A stretch of DNA of 64,000 bases from Trichoplax sp. H2 (lineage: Eukaryota > Placozoa > Uniplacotomia > Trichoplacea): positions 1-64,000 of the forward strand of contig NOWV01000009.1 in the NCBI GenBank assembly GCA_003344405.1. Direction: 5' to 3'. Positions 13,852 through 27,163 of the stretch are shown one piece after another. Each line of letters opens with the position of its first letter. The stretch's first letter is position 1. The notes under the pieces were generated by a model. It was not told the DNA's origin and did not search any database. It saw only the letters and a program-made list of their open reading frames with translations. The position numbers were made by a program, and so were the translations under genes.

Positions 13852-15079
13852 AATTAAATCTTAATTTGGCGAGAATCCGTCTTGGCCTTTGGATTGAGAA
13901 TAAGAGAAAACGAAGTTTCTTCTACAAGTTGAGACAAGCGTAAAGAAATGAAAAATATCGATCTCTGTCAGCGGCGTGTTAACAGCAACTGGCACAGACG
14001 TGAAATGAGTTGAGAACTAACAGAGTTTGCCCTAAACTAATATAACATCCAAGTAATAGTAGAGTAAGAACATCCTGATTGTTCTCATTTTCTATGCCAA
14101 ACTCTTTATTACCAACAATAGCATCAAAATTTATTTGCATAGTCGTCTATTTCTATAGCCAATAACATTGGTAGTCAAGTCGTTATTGTTGCAATGTTAA
14201 TAACGGATTGGCCATCTTTATGAATCATTCCGAACTGACAATTGTTTATTAAATTAAGGCAAGAACAATTTTAGTTAATGACGTTGATGGAGTATAAAGT
14301 CAATATCGTGCTTTGATAGCTAAGTTAAGCTTAATTCAATCATTGATTCTTCTATCACAGTGGGTGCCCAACTCTAGCTATTCATCAACGATCATTTATG
14401 AATACTTTTAGCTGCTTATTATTCACTAATTGATTATCCGGATCATAATCAACTACTGTACATTATTCACTGATGTCCAAAGGAAGCAACTGTCCATGTT
14501 ATTTAATGAAGAGAAAAATGAACTTGTCACTATCCTTGATAGATTATGAAATAGAGACGAAATTGCATTACATGGCAATCTAATGTCTTGAAATCAGAAT
14601 ACGAGAATACTAGAATTGATCGTAACTATTTTTACCGACATGTTGATATTGCGTAAAGATAATATTAGCCCAGAAATAAGCCTAGAAATCAACTTGGCCT
14701 ATTTGGACAAATGGGCTAGTAAGAGCAATGTTGGTTTATGTCTAAGTATTTCAAGGCTACGCCAAGTGTGATTTATAATAATCAATTCTGATTCGAGATC
14801 GATTATTCTATTAACTAGCCTATACGTGGGGAGTTAACTACGCTAATATTAGATAGAGTAATGGCATTAGTCTCAATTAGTCAGCCAGTGGCTATACAAT
14901 CAACATCTGCTGTTACATCCTGTTGACGATGAGGTCTATTTTTTATTCATCCTAAAAATATTCTAAAGCAATCCACCACGTTATTAAAAGAATTTATGAT
15001 GTCATCAATCACGAGTTCATCAACAATCAACAAGCCGTAAGGAAGCTTTAGGGAGTCATTAAAATAGTCTATCATGTTT

Positions 15080-15870
15080 TAAGTGAGAAACTTCTATCGA
15101 ATATTATTATTATGCGTGATAATCTCAACAAAACAGCTATGGTAATATCTTTAGGAATATAAAAATAGTGCCAGGGGTGAAGGTTAGTGTTGCCTTCTTT
15201 GACTACGATAGCACAAGGCCATATATCAAAATGAACTGATATATTGATAAAATATAATGGATATGAATTTGTTCTATTATCATATTGCGATAATATGATT
15301 TATTATTACGCATGAAAATTAGTAACAAAATAGTTCTTTATACCATCGAATGTAAGAATAATTTCAAGGAGTTCATATTTGCGGTACCTTCCTTGATCAG
15401 AACCACATACGAACTGTATTATGGACACCTAAAATGGCTTGGTATTAGTACAGTATGACGGATGTCCGATTTTTATTGCTTTCGTAATAGGTTAACAAAT
15501 GACGAATAATTTTATTATTACACATAAGAAACTTAATAAAACCAGCTTATTTCTATATCTGATATAAAATCGACCAAGAATTAATATCGGCGTTGTCATT
15601 TTAAATTACGGTGGGATAACTATGAACATGCTCAAATAGACTGATAATTAATTGTAATGATACAATCTAATGCATTTTTAGATTGAATTGTTATCATAGT
15701 GAAACAAGAAAATTAGAAAGTTCTTAGCATGCATAAAAATTGGAACTTTTCGCATTAATTTCCGCATCTACCACCATTTGGGATCAATAAAATAGTTTAA
15801 TATCGATATAGTGTAACGGATATATTTAACTTTTGATTGTAGACACAATAGAACAACAAACTCTTGAAGA
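15080..15870. repeat. Diverged tandem repeat, period about 200-240 bp
   Basis: Three to four copies share recurring landmarks in the same order: TTATTATTACGCATGA-like blocks (15108 ATTATTATTATGCGTGA, 15300 ATTTATTATTACGCATGA, 15508 TTTTATTATTACACATAA), then ACAAAACAG/ACAAAATAG/AAAACCAG, then a late block around TAATGGATATGAATT, GACGGATGTCCGATT and AACGGATATATTTAA. Divergence is high, so copy borders are approximate. Confidence 0.45.
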
Positions 15871-16000
15871 ATATCACGTATTAAATCGATCATAAGATTT
15901 GGCGGTAAAAATGCTGTTACAGTAGGTACCGCGAGCTTGTCAAAACATAACAGGCAATGATTAAGGTGGTAGCTATATTAGGAAATTACAAATTGGTTAC

Positions 16001-16023
16001 TATATATATATATATATATATAT
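16001..16023. repeat. (TA)n microsatellite
   Basis: About eleven perfect TA units. It is the longest simple TA tract in the window and lies in the gene-free stretch. Confidence 0.9.
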
Positions 16024-16899
16024 TTATACAATGTATTTATTGAATTGGATGAAAATATTGCGCTGGGTGGTTAAATGAACCTGTATCTTATTTTAAAGCA
16101 CAAAAAAATGTATTAACGATGAGATACAGGATTTACGATAGATGTTATTTAGGAAATATTATCAATCATTATAATATACTTAGTCTAAAATTCGAATCCT
16201 AAGCTTCTAACAGCGACTACAAACGCGAATAGAATCGAGATTGCTGATACGATTATCATATCGTAGTAAGGTTAATCAATTCTTTCACTATTTAAACCTT
16301 TAGAAATAGAATAATATCACAAGCGCATCGCTAACCCTGTCTACCTATGTATTATATGTGAATTATTATTTAAGTAATTTCAGCGTTATGAATAGACTGG
16401 CGAATGAATGAATACATGAGATAGTAGTTTCTAAATAATTTCTCTACCTTTGGCTGTCGTGATACCTATTTCTTGGTTGATAATAATCATAATACACGGT
16501 GGTTGTATCTTTTATGAACCTTGATATTAATTTTTCAAATATACATCTACACATGGCCTTACTTTTCTGTGCATATCGCCTAGACTCATAAAGACAAATT
16601 GCTTTATAATATAGTAGCAAATTAATGGATAAAAACTTGAGTTCATCACTTGGTGAGGAGGCGTAGTTATTTGCTTTGGTAGCGATATTAATTGTATGCT
16701 AAATTACACAAACAGCGCGTTGCGCATTGTGCGGGCTGATTTTTGTTTCAGGTTATTATAAAAATGAATAGTATGCGTATGGCTAATTACAGATTTACTA
16801 TTAATAACTATAGATGGATGCATACGTGACTAGTTGCAGTATATTGGCTGGCTTGTAGACTATTATACGGTGTACCAAAGATGTAGATTGAAAAAATAT

Positions 16900-17720
16900 C
16901 CACAAAAGTATCGCACATAGCGGAACCAACAAATTCAATTGAACTCGATTTCATGCAGTAGATTTTTTACGGAGGAGATAAGCAGTATTATTAGATTATT
17001 TATTTTCTTCACATCTTCAAAATTTCAAATTAGATTTTCTAGCGCTATTTTTCACTAATTGGATGCAAACAAAACCACTAGACTGTATTAAATTTGATTT
17101 TTATATGGCATTTTTCCCTTACAGATAATCAGCATTGTAGAACTAATTTTAATTTGTTTCTTTCATAACTTCAATATTTTAATTGGATTTTCCAAGTATT
17201 GCCTTTTCTCCAGACTCATATTGAAATAAAAAAAATGAAATAGATAAGTTCCATGAAAAGTACTATAATGGGACTAATAAACTACATTAAATTCAATTTT
17301 GATACGCCATTTTTCGCCATAGAGATAATTAGTATTATAGAACTGTCATTTTTCTTTCATAACTACAGAAATTGAATATAATTTCCAAATGTAGTCTTTC
17401 TCTATTTCATGTAATAATAAAAATAAACACTGGTGATACAGCAAATTGCAGGCTTGCTGTTATAGGCCGAGCAGTGGTTACGGCACAGTACATTAACAAT
17501 CTTAGAAACTGTTATGTATTATGACAAAGATAATCACTTTAATTTTTTTTGGGGGGGGGAAAAGAATAGAAAAAAATGTATTCCATCATATTATCCAAAT
17601 AGAATCAATGGATTATATTCGATTCGAGTTCATATGTATAGTACTTTTAATCATAGAGACAAATTATTTTAATTTCTTCATGTTTTCAGCTGCTTAATTT
17701 GATTTTTAACCGTCATATTT
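16900..17720. repeat. Diverged tandem repeat, period about 200 bp
   Basis: Recurring blocks in the same order: a TTCAATTGAACTCGATT / TTAAATTTGATTTTTATATGG / TTAAATTCAATTTTGATACGC / GGATTATATTCGATTCGAG element; then (A)GATAATCAGCATTGTAGAAC / GATAATTAGTATTATAGAAC; then TTCTTTCATAACTTCA / TTCTTTCATAACTACAG / TTCTTCATGTTTTCAG. The two central copies (about 17070-17220 and 17270-17400) are the closest. No coding frame is kept across copies. Confidence 0.5.
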
Positions 17721-20451
17721 CTAAAGCCATATAGTAGCGTAATATCAAAGTGTCCATAATTAAATTTTTAAACGAGCGTATTTTATACAATTATTAGCTT
17801 TGCCGCATTTTTTTATGCATACAACAGCTATCAACAAAATTATAACAGCACTAGAGAGAGTATTGCATTTTAATCTCTTCCATTAGCATCATCATAAATT
17901 AATGCGGTGGAGCTATTTAAAATTAAGATTTAGCCAACATTGCTGAAAATCAAGTATAAATGTCAAAGACTACAATAAAAATGTTCTAGCTTTTTCACAC
18001 CTATGGTTTATTACGTTGTATCATGTACCTAGTATTATCTGATTAAATAATTTTTTTTAGCATTTGGTTGATGCCAGTGTGCTAACTTCTAACTAGATAT
18101 ACTATAACGGTTAATTTTACGTTAAGATTGGAGCTAGAGCGTGGGTAAATTTTATTGAAATTCGTCAGCTTCAAGATATATTATAATATTATTCTACGAA
18201 TTTGGTAGATGAATTGTAGCTCCTATAGATCAATACATCATCTGCGATTTAAATGACCATCCCAATTTTTAAGTTGTTGCTGTAATGGTTATAAAATCAT
18301 AATCAATAGTTGCGGCATGTAAACATTATACATCTAAAAATTATTTGCAATTTTTCGTTTATGCATGAATAGTATTTTCTAAATCTGAATGTAGTATACT
18401 TTAGCTAGTCACACTTTTAATTCATTTCGCGGAATCAGATTGTACTGAAGAGATATCAATCCAGTTAAACAATAAATTGTATAAAATTAAAAAGTGGTGT
18501 ATATTTAATGAATGTGGGGGGCCAGATTAAGAGAGAAGGAACTGGCTAACAATAATCATACAGGTAAATCCAACAATATGTAATACTTAATTTTATGCCA
18601 TGATTTTGCTATAGTTAACCGATTGCAACATCAATAGAATAAGATATTTAAAGATAGCTTCTACTGGAAATTATACTCTAATTTTATTGATATTTAGCAG
18701 GTAACTTAGCTATTACTGCATTCTTTTCTAACTTATGTAATTTTAAAGTTGATTAAGCGGATTTTTTTATTTATGTCCTATTACTAGCATTGTCTTACTA
18801 ACGGTGAATCATTCCTGATACTCGTAGGTAATGATATTATGGAGTAATTTTCTGCTACAGTATTTAAATCTCTACTTTAGTAAAGTGATATCTACGTCGC
18901 ATTTATATAAATTTCAATCTATCATAGATCATTAAAAATATGAAAATTATACGATCTTCTAAATAAGCTAATGATATTTAGCTCATTATACGATTTAAAG
19001 GCTGCGTTGTACTATTGCATCGTCATTTAGTAAAGCTGATAAACTCTTGGATTTAGAATTATAGTTACCTCATGTTGGCGCATGTCATACTTGTATTACA
19101 AATTCTGATTTGAAATATTACAATTCGGGAACTCGTTTATCCACTTTAAATTTGTATTGGAATAAAAATATAAATTATTTGAAGGCGAAAAATAAATGCC
19201 AGGTCATCTTGCTCTGAAATCTCAATCGCGTAAATTCTTTACAGTTAAAACGATATCTCCTGTATTCACTGAAAATAAGCATAAGCAAAGCATGCGCCGT
19301 ATACTGCAATGCAACTACTTTCATACGAAGCCGCATATTATAATTTGTACTATACTGGATACATCATATCTCTAGGAAGCTGCTTTGCATGAGATTTAAT
19401 TAGACTGGGCTGTATGCGTCACTAAATGAAACTCTATTATTAAACTTATAAAATTTACCAGGCCTATGACTCAGTATAGCAAGTCTTTTTCTCGTGCTAC
19501 AGCCTCATTACCTGGCAAATATTACATTTTCATGGTATTCTAAGCTAAATAATCATCACTCAAGTATAGATAAGCTTATGGCCTGCCGCACAGATCCATA
19601 GCAATAATAGCCCAGGATCTAACTTCTAGCGGTAGTAAAGTAAAACTATTAAAAAATGTTAGCTGTTGAATGGCGGTTTAATGCAGCATTTACACTGAAA
19701 TACTTACCACGCTGCTGAACCTTACCATTTAAAAAAGGTAATATTGTTGCTGCGCTGTTAAGATAAATATGCTATGAAATGTATTTAATGACCAACAAAT
19801 ATATGTGGCAATGGTCAATATATAATCATACAACTGCTAAGTCCAGTGATCATTAACAGAGTGGCAACACAGATCTAGCAAGATAAATTCATACAATAGT
19901 AAAGATCCAAAACAAGCGATGGCTGAGTATTCCTTAACGAGACTTGTTATGATCTAGATACTGATTCTCACTTTAAAACATAAGTTCTTTAGTAACCGCT
20001 TCATAACTAACGAAAAATGTACATACCATAAACATTAGTCCTAACAATCATTAGTACATATTGTCTTAAAATGTAGCTGCAAAGGATACTTTTTATGACG
20101 CAGGGTCATTCATATTTTATAAATACAGTACAAGAGAATAATATTAACAAAAACAGATAAGGATTATTATGTAAGTAGTGCTGTACAATAATGAATAGAC
20201 TTATGAAATTGTTCTTAACGTAATAGCAATATATGTAATCTTAATCTGAATAAAATTATTTTCAAGTATCATATTAACTACTAATGTTTAGTTGTTAAAT
20301 AGCTAATTTATAAATGCTTACAAATGCAAACTGTACTAATACAAAGGTTTTTTAATAGAAGAGTGATCAAAGCATCATATCATACGATAAGTAGGCTAAT
20401 TAATTAAGTATGATTAGTTTTACCGAGGTGAATCCTATTCCTTTTAATGTT

Positions 20452-23400
20452 TTATGATGTTAATAAATCGACAGCTTTGTCACTATCTAAATCACATTTA
20501 ATCAACGAGGTACGAATTTTTTCATTATTGAAGCCAAGTTCTTGAAGTTGTTTTTCTAGTTTTAAAAAGGTAATGACCTAAAGTGTGTAATTTGAATAAA
20601 TTATGTAAAGCATACTGCAGTAATGCTTATTCCAGACTGATAATAATTTATCATTTATCAAACCTTTTCGTCATCAGTACCATATTCATTGATAGCGATT
20701 TCACAACTAGACCCACAATAACCTTTTTCACAAAAATTTTCAACTCGTATCAAGTGGTCAAGAACCTAAAGTAAAGATGAAAAATCAAAATACTCATAAG
20801 TCTACTTACTATTGCATTTTTATGGCCCAATAGCATGAAAGTCACTGTAAATTACCTTTTTGCTATCGTCGCCGTATTTTATAGCAGCTTTAGCAGCTCG
20901 ATTCGTTGGAAATCCCATATCCACCATAACACTAATTAAAGCTTGCTGTGGCGCAGTAAGATCCTTTATTGGTGGACTCATGTCTTTAACTATACCGCTA
21001 TCGGTAGGTGAGTAGCTCTTTTCTTGTACTATAAATTAAACATAGAGGTGTTATAAGCAAATGGAATACCATGGTGACTCAACGTAGCAAAGACATACAA
21101 CGTATATCATTTTCATTTGGATTTGGGTAACTGGAAGATCGTTCTCTTAGAGTTTGCTGGTTAAAAATATGAATTCATCGCAATTAATTAATGCAACTAT
21201 TTCAATTTATATAGCAATTTCAATAATATAGTTGATTATTTAAGTACCTGCAATGATCGTACATTGTGATCACTTGTTTTTATTCCAAAATCAGTAGGTT
21301 TTGATCCGAGTTCATTACTTATAGAGGGTCCGCACTTTTTCGGTAAATTAAATTGGTTAATATCAACAGCAGCCGCTGAATTACCGGCATTAATGCAATG
21401 TCTTACTAGGTCTTCATTATGTAAACTGTTAGCGCGGGGTAACTGTGTATTTGATTGGTTGTCCAAGCGTGATGTCGGAAAAGATTGGAATATGTGACGA
21501 TTGGTTGATGAATTTTGCTTATCATTGCCTATATTTAAATTGATGACACCTTGATGATTTCTTTGAGTAGAGTTGGCTCCTGAACGTACCATTAAGTCAT
21601 TTAAGCCATTTCCTGAGTGACCGAGTTGAACATTACGAGACCAATCCTCTTGCCCGACGTTAGAAACTAATGGTTGCTTAGAAAATTGTACGTTGTCTGG
21701 CATCGTTTGATGATTACGACTGTTGTCTAAGTGAATAGAACCACTGCTGATATTAGGCATAGTACTAGTCATGTTTGTTGACTTATAGTAAAGATTATCT
21801 GAAGTTGTGTTAGGGGTTGGCGGGTGAGTAACTAAGCTATTTGTGCACGAATTTTGAAAATTACCAGCATTACTGGTGACACCCGCTGCAGTTAGGGTGT
21901 CCGTTGACTTGCTACTTTCTGACACTGAAAGTACTATAATACCTTCATATTGGCTAGTAGTTCTTTCCGAAATGTTATCGTTTCCTGATTGTGAAAGCCA
22001 AATTCCATTAGTAGATTCTGAAGAAATAGAAGCTTGAGATATCTTGGAAATATTGCTATCCTTAGATAAGGACTGACTAGCGCGTACATGTGTAGAATCT
22101 GGTAACAAAACGGTCTTGAGCGCATCCATATCATTTATGGATTGCAATTCAACTAATTCAAAAGGGCTAGAATTGTCCAATTCAAATTCAGCCCAACTGG
22201 AAGTATTCCTCTGTGTTTCATCATTAGTAGTATTATTAACGGTAGTTTGTTTTGAAACATCGACAGGTTGTAAAATATCATTGCTCATCGGCGGCACCAG
22301 AGGCAGATTGGACGGAGGTATTACATGATTGTTGTCAGAGACGACGGCATTAGACGAAAGCTGAGAATTTTCGTAAGTATTGCAAGAATCACCGATATCA
22401 ACTACATTATCTGCTGAAACGGTTGCATTTCTTTTTTGACGTAATGAGGCTAATACGGAATTTTCTAAAGTAAAATCATGCTAAAAAATAAATTTAAATT
22501 AGGATTATATAGTACAGTAGATACTTGTTTCCGTCGCTAAGCTGAAAAATTAAATTCATCATACGAGCGACGCACATCGTTTGACAGTAGTCAACTATAA
22601 TTAATATCGTATAAATTAAATGCAGTAGAAGTATTACAAATATGTTAATATCTAATATTATTCTAGGTAAACTTGAGCTGGACTTTATATTATATATAGT
22701 ACTTAAAAGGTGCGAGTGAGTCGAGTATCTAGGGAATATAACGGTAGATGCGGTGTTTCTTCATTGATACAGGTATAACTGCTCATTATTTCATAAGGAA
22801 ATGAGATTGTGCATCCGAGCTGACTGATATGAAAATTGTACTCTGCTAATAATATTTTTCTCAATCAACAATCATTTAAACATATTCAGAACTGGCTATT
22901 TATCCTTGACGACATTAAGAGGGCAAGCTTAATTCCGTACAAGTACTACATCAACAGATAGCTACCTTAATAGTACGATATACGCATAGTATGACAATTT
23001 GTCAGAAAGATATCATTGTACATGTGACTCGCAGCTTTTAAAGGGTAGATTATACACACAGTTATTATTTAAGAATTATTTGTCGAAGTAAAAAGAGTTC
23101 ATAGTATGTACTGTATATCAATAACAGAATCTTGAAGTTACTTTACAGCCAAGATCTATGATTTAATGAGTTGACAGGTAAGCCTAACTACAGCAAGGCA
23201 TAAGAATGATTTTCATCCGATTAACATCAGTATTATGGAAATAAGTGACATATTTTTACCAATTATTTATGATATCCTCTCACAGAGTAATCGTTAAAAT
23301 GTTGCTATAGTTGCAGCGAACTTACTTTAGATTCGAGTAGATCTGCTGGTGGTTTACTTAATTTCCATCCGAACGGTAGCGTAACCTAATTAATACCATA

Positions 23401-24172
23401 TAGTCAAGTCAATCTATTGATTCGATTTATGTATTAATTAATTATTATTGTGATGAATCACGATACAAGCCAAGTTACAAGTTTTATCTTGTGTTGAATA
23501 TTAAAACTACCAGTAAAATTGATCATAATCAAGTGAGTCATATCGTAGTAAGAGCTAATTCATTGCTGTTAGTAAAATTAAACTACAGTATTACCAAAAG
23601 CCGTTTGTTTGCGATATCGCTATACGTATACGTAGATCAACATGTTATCAATACACTACAATTGACAGTTGATCTTTGAAAGGTTGAAAACGGTTTAACT
23701 ATGTCATTTGCTATTCATTAAAATTGATAAGTGCAAAAGCTGTAACAGCCTTCAAACAGCAACTTAACCTATCCATCAAGATTAGCGTCCAATTTGATCG
23801 CATACAGGCAATCAAGATTGATCATAAATTGTGTAAAATTTCCATTTGGATTGCGTCCCTTATGTATAACTTACCTTTGGTGGTGGTTTAAACTTGTCAC
23901 TAAACCTTAGTGGGATTGCATCCAGTGCACCATGATCTAGATAGAATATTATAAAAGTTACGATAGAAGTCATGTAAAACAAGAGGCAGAAATTACCAAT
24001 GAATAACAGCTGTAAAATAATCACGACCACTATGAAGCATGACATCAGCTCAGGAGAAGTATTTTCATACAGTAGAATTCCAGTTCAAACTAGTTCGCAC
24101 CAGAGTTGTTTTGATAATCTAACATGAATTCTACCAACACTTACCGTGATAAAAGCTATCATTATTTGCCAT
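20452..24172 (-). CDS. UBAP1: UBAP1, ubiquitin-binding ESCRT-I subunit
   Basis: An ESCRT-I subunit that sorts ubiquitinated cargo at endosomes. Exons: 24172-24145, 23936-23875, 23385-23326, 22480-21248, 21156-21102, 21028-20856, 20765-20664, 20577-20452. They total 1839 nt (612 aa) with all phases closed. The N-terminus (residues about 12-60) carries the UMA domain pattern (IPLRFSDKFKPPPK, then VTLPFGWKL, then HDFTLENS), matching the MVB12/UBAP1 region that docks on the ESCRT-I core. One 411-codon exon encodes a low-complexity Ser/Asn/Thr-rich linker, including a WAEFELDNSSPFELVELQS segment like the conserved central box of vertebrate UBAP1. The last three exons encode overlapping UBA motifs (SOUBA), residues about 497-612: VMVDMGFPTNRAAKAA, CEKGYCGSSCEIAI, LQELGFNNEKIRTSL. 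It is longer than human UBAP1 (about 500 aa) because of the linker. The 55-bp exon 5 is supported mainly by phase and splice sites. Confidence 0.9.
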
Positions 24173-25014
24173 TGTATTGAACAGTCAATGTCGTTGATTT
24201 CACATCAGTTGGCTGAGGAGAAGTGAAAACTTTGACAACGAATCGACACTGTCAGGAGAAATGAACACCTTTAGTAGGAAATCATCCTAACATGACTATT
24301 AGTCTCTCTTCAAAGATGGCGACATCCAACTACTATGCAAGCCTACACAGTATCAAAGGATAAGGACTTTACAGAAGAGTTGTAGCAACTTAAAAGCTAT
24401 CAATTTCTAATCTTGTAGTCAAGAAATTAAGTTTATTTCCAATCTTTCTCCACTAGTCGCAATGAGTGGCAATCATCCCAATTAGCCAATTGGACTTTCT
24501 ATCTATCCAATTTTTTTAATGCTCTTTTTATCTACTGTGATTCTCTGACTGTGGTGTAGTGGACGGATATTTGCACGCTATCACCGATACAGCAGCCATG
24601 GTTAGTGATTTTGTACTTGACTTGGTGTACAGTATAGTCCTTTTTTAAAAAAAGAATGTCACCCATGGCGATGACTTTGCACTGTAGGCAATGGATGTAA
24701 GTTGTGCAATCGGCATGTACTAGTGACATTATTTTTGCTGGTAATTTGACCTTTACTACTAAAACATAGTGCGATACGTAGTATTATACCCTTAATATTC
24801 ATCGTACAATATGGCAGTAAGTAGAAGGCTAAGACAAAAGCAATGTCATCTTTACGCGCCTACAATACTGCCTACAGTAGGAAGTGATGGTGAGGATGAC
24901 ATCACCTTTTGCTGGCCCTCGAGATGGCAGTCTACCAATACCAGATTGATTTTTACCTCTCTGGTTTAACCTCGTTGGCAGATATAGCACAGTAATATAG
25001 CGGTTTACCCCCAA

Positions 25015-25120
25015 GAGACAAAGTCAAAAGTCCTGGTAGACACTACGCGTACATTTGAATTGTTAAGGTATGTTGTAGCACTCCTATCGACACCCAGTCA
25101 AGGACTTTTGACTTTGTCTC
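25015..25120. repeat. Perfect 20-bp inverted repeat, 66-bp loop
   Basis: Left arm 25015-25034 reads GAGACAAAGTCAAAAGTCCT; right arm 25101-25120 is its exact reverse complement. The 66-base interior shows no further strong pairing by eye. A perfect 20-bp match in otherwise drifting intergenic DNA suggests a recent foldback or MITE-like insertion, or a hairpin RNA. I see no clear target-site duplication. Confidence 0.85.
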
Positions 25121-25559
25121 AGCCAGTCTAGATTACACAAGCAGATTTCATTCGAGGGGAGAACCAAATACTGTCGTAGTGCTCTGTGCCGAGTTAACTC
25201 GGGATCGATGTACATATTGATCGTCAGTCATGCCATCACTTCTTCATCTCCTTCGATCAAGGATTTGAAGAATTCACTAAAGCACTTTTAAAAATCCATT
25301 TGGCGTACCGTGTTGCTCACTAGTTGCAGTAAACCATAGATTCATTGATTATTTTTCTGGCCATTCTACGTTACCGCTGAAACCGTATTCTGCACTGTAC
25401 AAAATCAACCAAGCAGCTACGGTTGTGGACAGTATAGTGTATTGTTTCATATCTACATTTCACTTGAAATGATTAGCAAAATAGTCGCCCCTCACCTTTT
25501 ACTAGTACTAGTCCATAAGACTACGCTAGTCAGTGGTCAAACCGGTGTCAGGTGCCAAG

Positions 25560-25625
25560 GGAAATTGGATTTGAGTAGAGTACAGTATAGTAGTGTACTG
25601 TACACTGTACAGTACAGTACATAAT
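25560..25625. repeat. GTACT/AGTAC pentanucleotide tract
   Basis: Built from the pentamer GTACT and its complement AGTAC in both orientations (GTACTGTACACTGTACAGTACAGTAC within). It is the same sequence type as the large field at 40.6-41.4 kb. A smaller piece lies at about 25908-25932. Confidence 0.8.
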
Positions 25626-27163
25626 ACGGTGTGGTACGGTCGGGTGGGTACTGTAGGGTAATTAGTCTAAATCTATTTTTAGTCATAGTCGTAATAATAT
25701 TGCACTACAGTTGCTGTATACGGTAGGATAGATTGTATATCTATGACATATATATATATACATAGATATAAAGTTATTCTAGTAGATTCTGCAGTCTACT
25801 ACTATAACGCCAAACTGAACTCACTCAGCCCTTTTGCACCGATAACAGTTACTGTGTCAATTGCCTATGATATCCAATTATGCTCAGGGATGATGATGCA
25901 ATTTGTTTACTGTACAGTACAGTATACAGCAAGCACGATACACGTATCTCACCAAATAGAAAATTTAACAACTTTTCAATCTACAGTCATTAAAGTTAAG
26001 TAGATCGCAAGCTTACGTACAGTTGAACAGTTAACTTACAATAACAAGTGGTCGATACAGTGGAAATGCTGAATGACGAGATCAAAACATACGCGTTTTA
26101 TATCTGTTACGTATCTAAATAGGCGTTCAAAACCCCGTAGACCAGAGCATTAGCTCTAGATAAGTCCTGTAGTATTATATTCAATCAAACAATATTCTCT
26201 ATAATTTATTAGCAGGTAAAAAAGATAAACTTAACAATCACTCATGGCAGACACGTTAATTTTTCACCGCTGTCCATTTCAATCAGCATAATATTCAATA
26301 TTCAAAAGGCTAAAATTTGAATCTTCTTTCTATTTTTAGATTACTATCAATAAATTACCTCATACTGTAATTATATGTAGACTATTAGTATCAAATGCTT
26401 ATAAGGAACATTCTTGAAAATTCTATTGACCTTATAGTTGATTATAAGTATTACCATAATTTGTATAATAACCGCCAATCTATCTGTAACCGTTATTCAA
26501 TTTATAATATTGAAATTAAATAGACATAGTACTACCCTATCAGGGTGAATAAACAGAAATTCTAAAATTGTAGTCATATTCAATAGCATACCGTGATGGT
26601 ACTATAGGGCAGTTGCTTTACCGTAGTGTTAGCATCAAAGAAAAGTCTTCAATAATTTTATAATTATAACATCAAAAATAGTACATTATTGATATGATCA
26701 ATTAAAATATGGTAAATTAGTAATAATAACATGCCTTTCAGCCATGAGTGCCTTCTAGATAGGCTAGTGATTTGAACCCAAAAATACATAACCAGTACAT
26801 TAATTTCCAGATAAATTGCAATCCAATATTTAAATATTAAAACTATGTACTTTGATTTTAAGAGCATTTAATAAAGGCAATTTACATTATAGTGTATTAG
26901 AATATTTTCTTCATTTTAGAAATTTACTATCTCAAAATAAGTTCTATATCTGTTTCAAAATTTACTATGTACATTCCGAAAAGTATTAACTCATGTATTA
27001 TGCAACTTGAATAAAAGTTACGCTATCTTTGTAGCGCTACTTCCGAATATCGAAGCGAGTATCTGATTCATTATAGTATTGTTTATATTCCAACATTTCG
27101 GTGATATCAACTATTAAGATAGGCATAAATCATTATCAAAGAAATTGCTTAATAATAATTAAG

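Larger units (their letters stand above)
13852..20451. other. Gene-free stretch between PAM and UBAP1 (6.6 kb)
   Basis: No open frame of 60 codons or more with support, and no exon chain recognised on either strand. It holds diverged tandem repeats at about 15.08-15.87 kb and 16.9-17.72 kb, a (TA)11 tract at 16001-16023, and a T8G9 run at 17543-17559. The PAM promoter should lie just above 13851, but I see no recognisable core element. Very short exons could be missed here by eye. Confidence 0.55.
24173..27163. other. Intergenic stretch UBAP1-GRAMD2 with repeats
   Basis: Upstream of UBAP1 and downstream of GRAMD2. It contains a segment of higher GC (about 24.53-25.13 kb), a perfect inverted repeat (25015-25120), and GTACT/AGTAC tracts (25560-25625 and about 25908-25932). 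Minus-strand open frames at 24532-24729 (65 codons) and 24829-25014 (61 codons) have no recognised family. The rest shows nothing notable. Confidence 0.5.

Noticed and set aside
16715-16745. GC-rich patch with GCGCGTTGCGC
   Set aside because: Too short to assign; I considered a tRNA or promoter but found no cloverleaf or box elements.
17543-17559. T8G9 homopolymer junction
   Set aside because: Unusual, but most likely a simple run or an assembly uncertainty; no related structure nearby.
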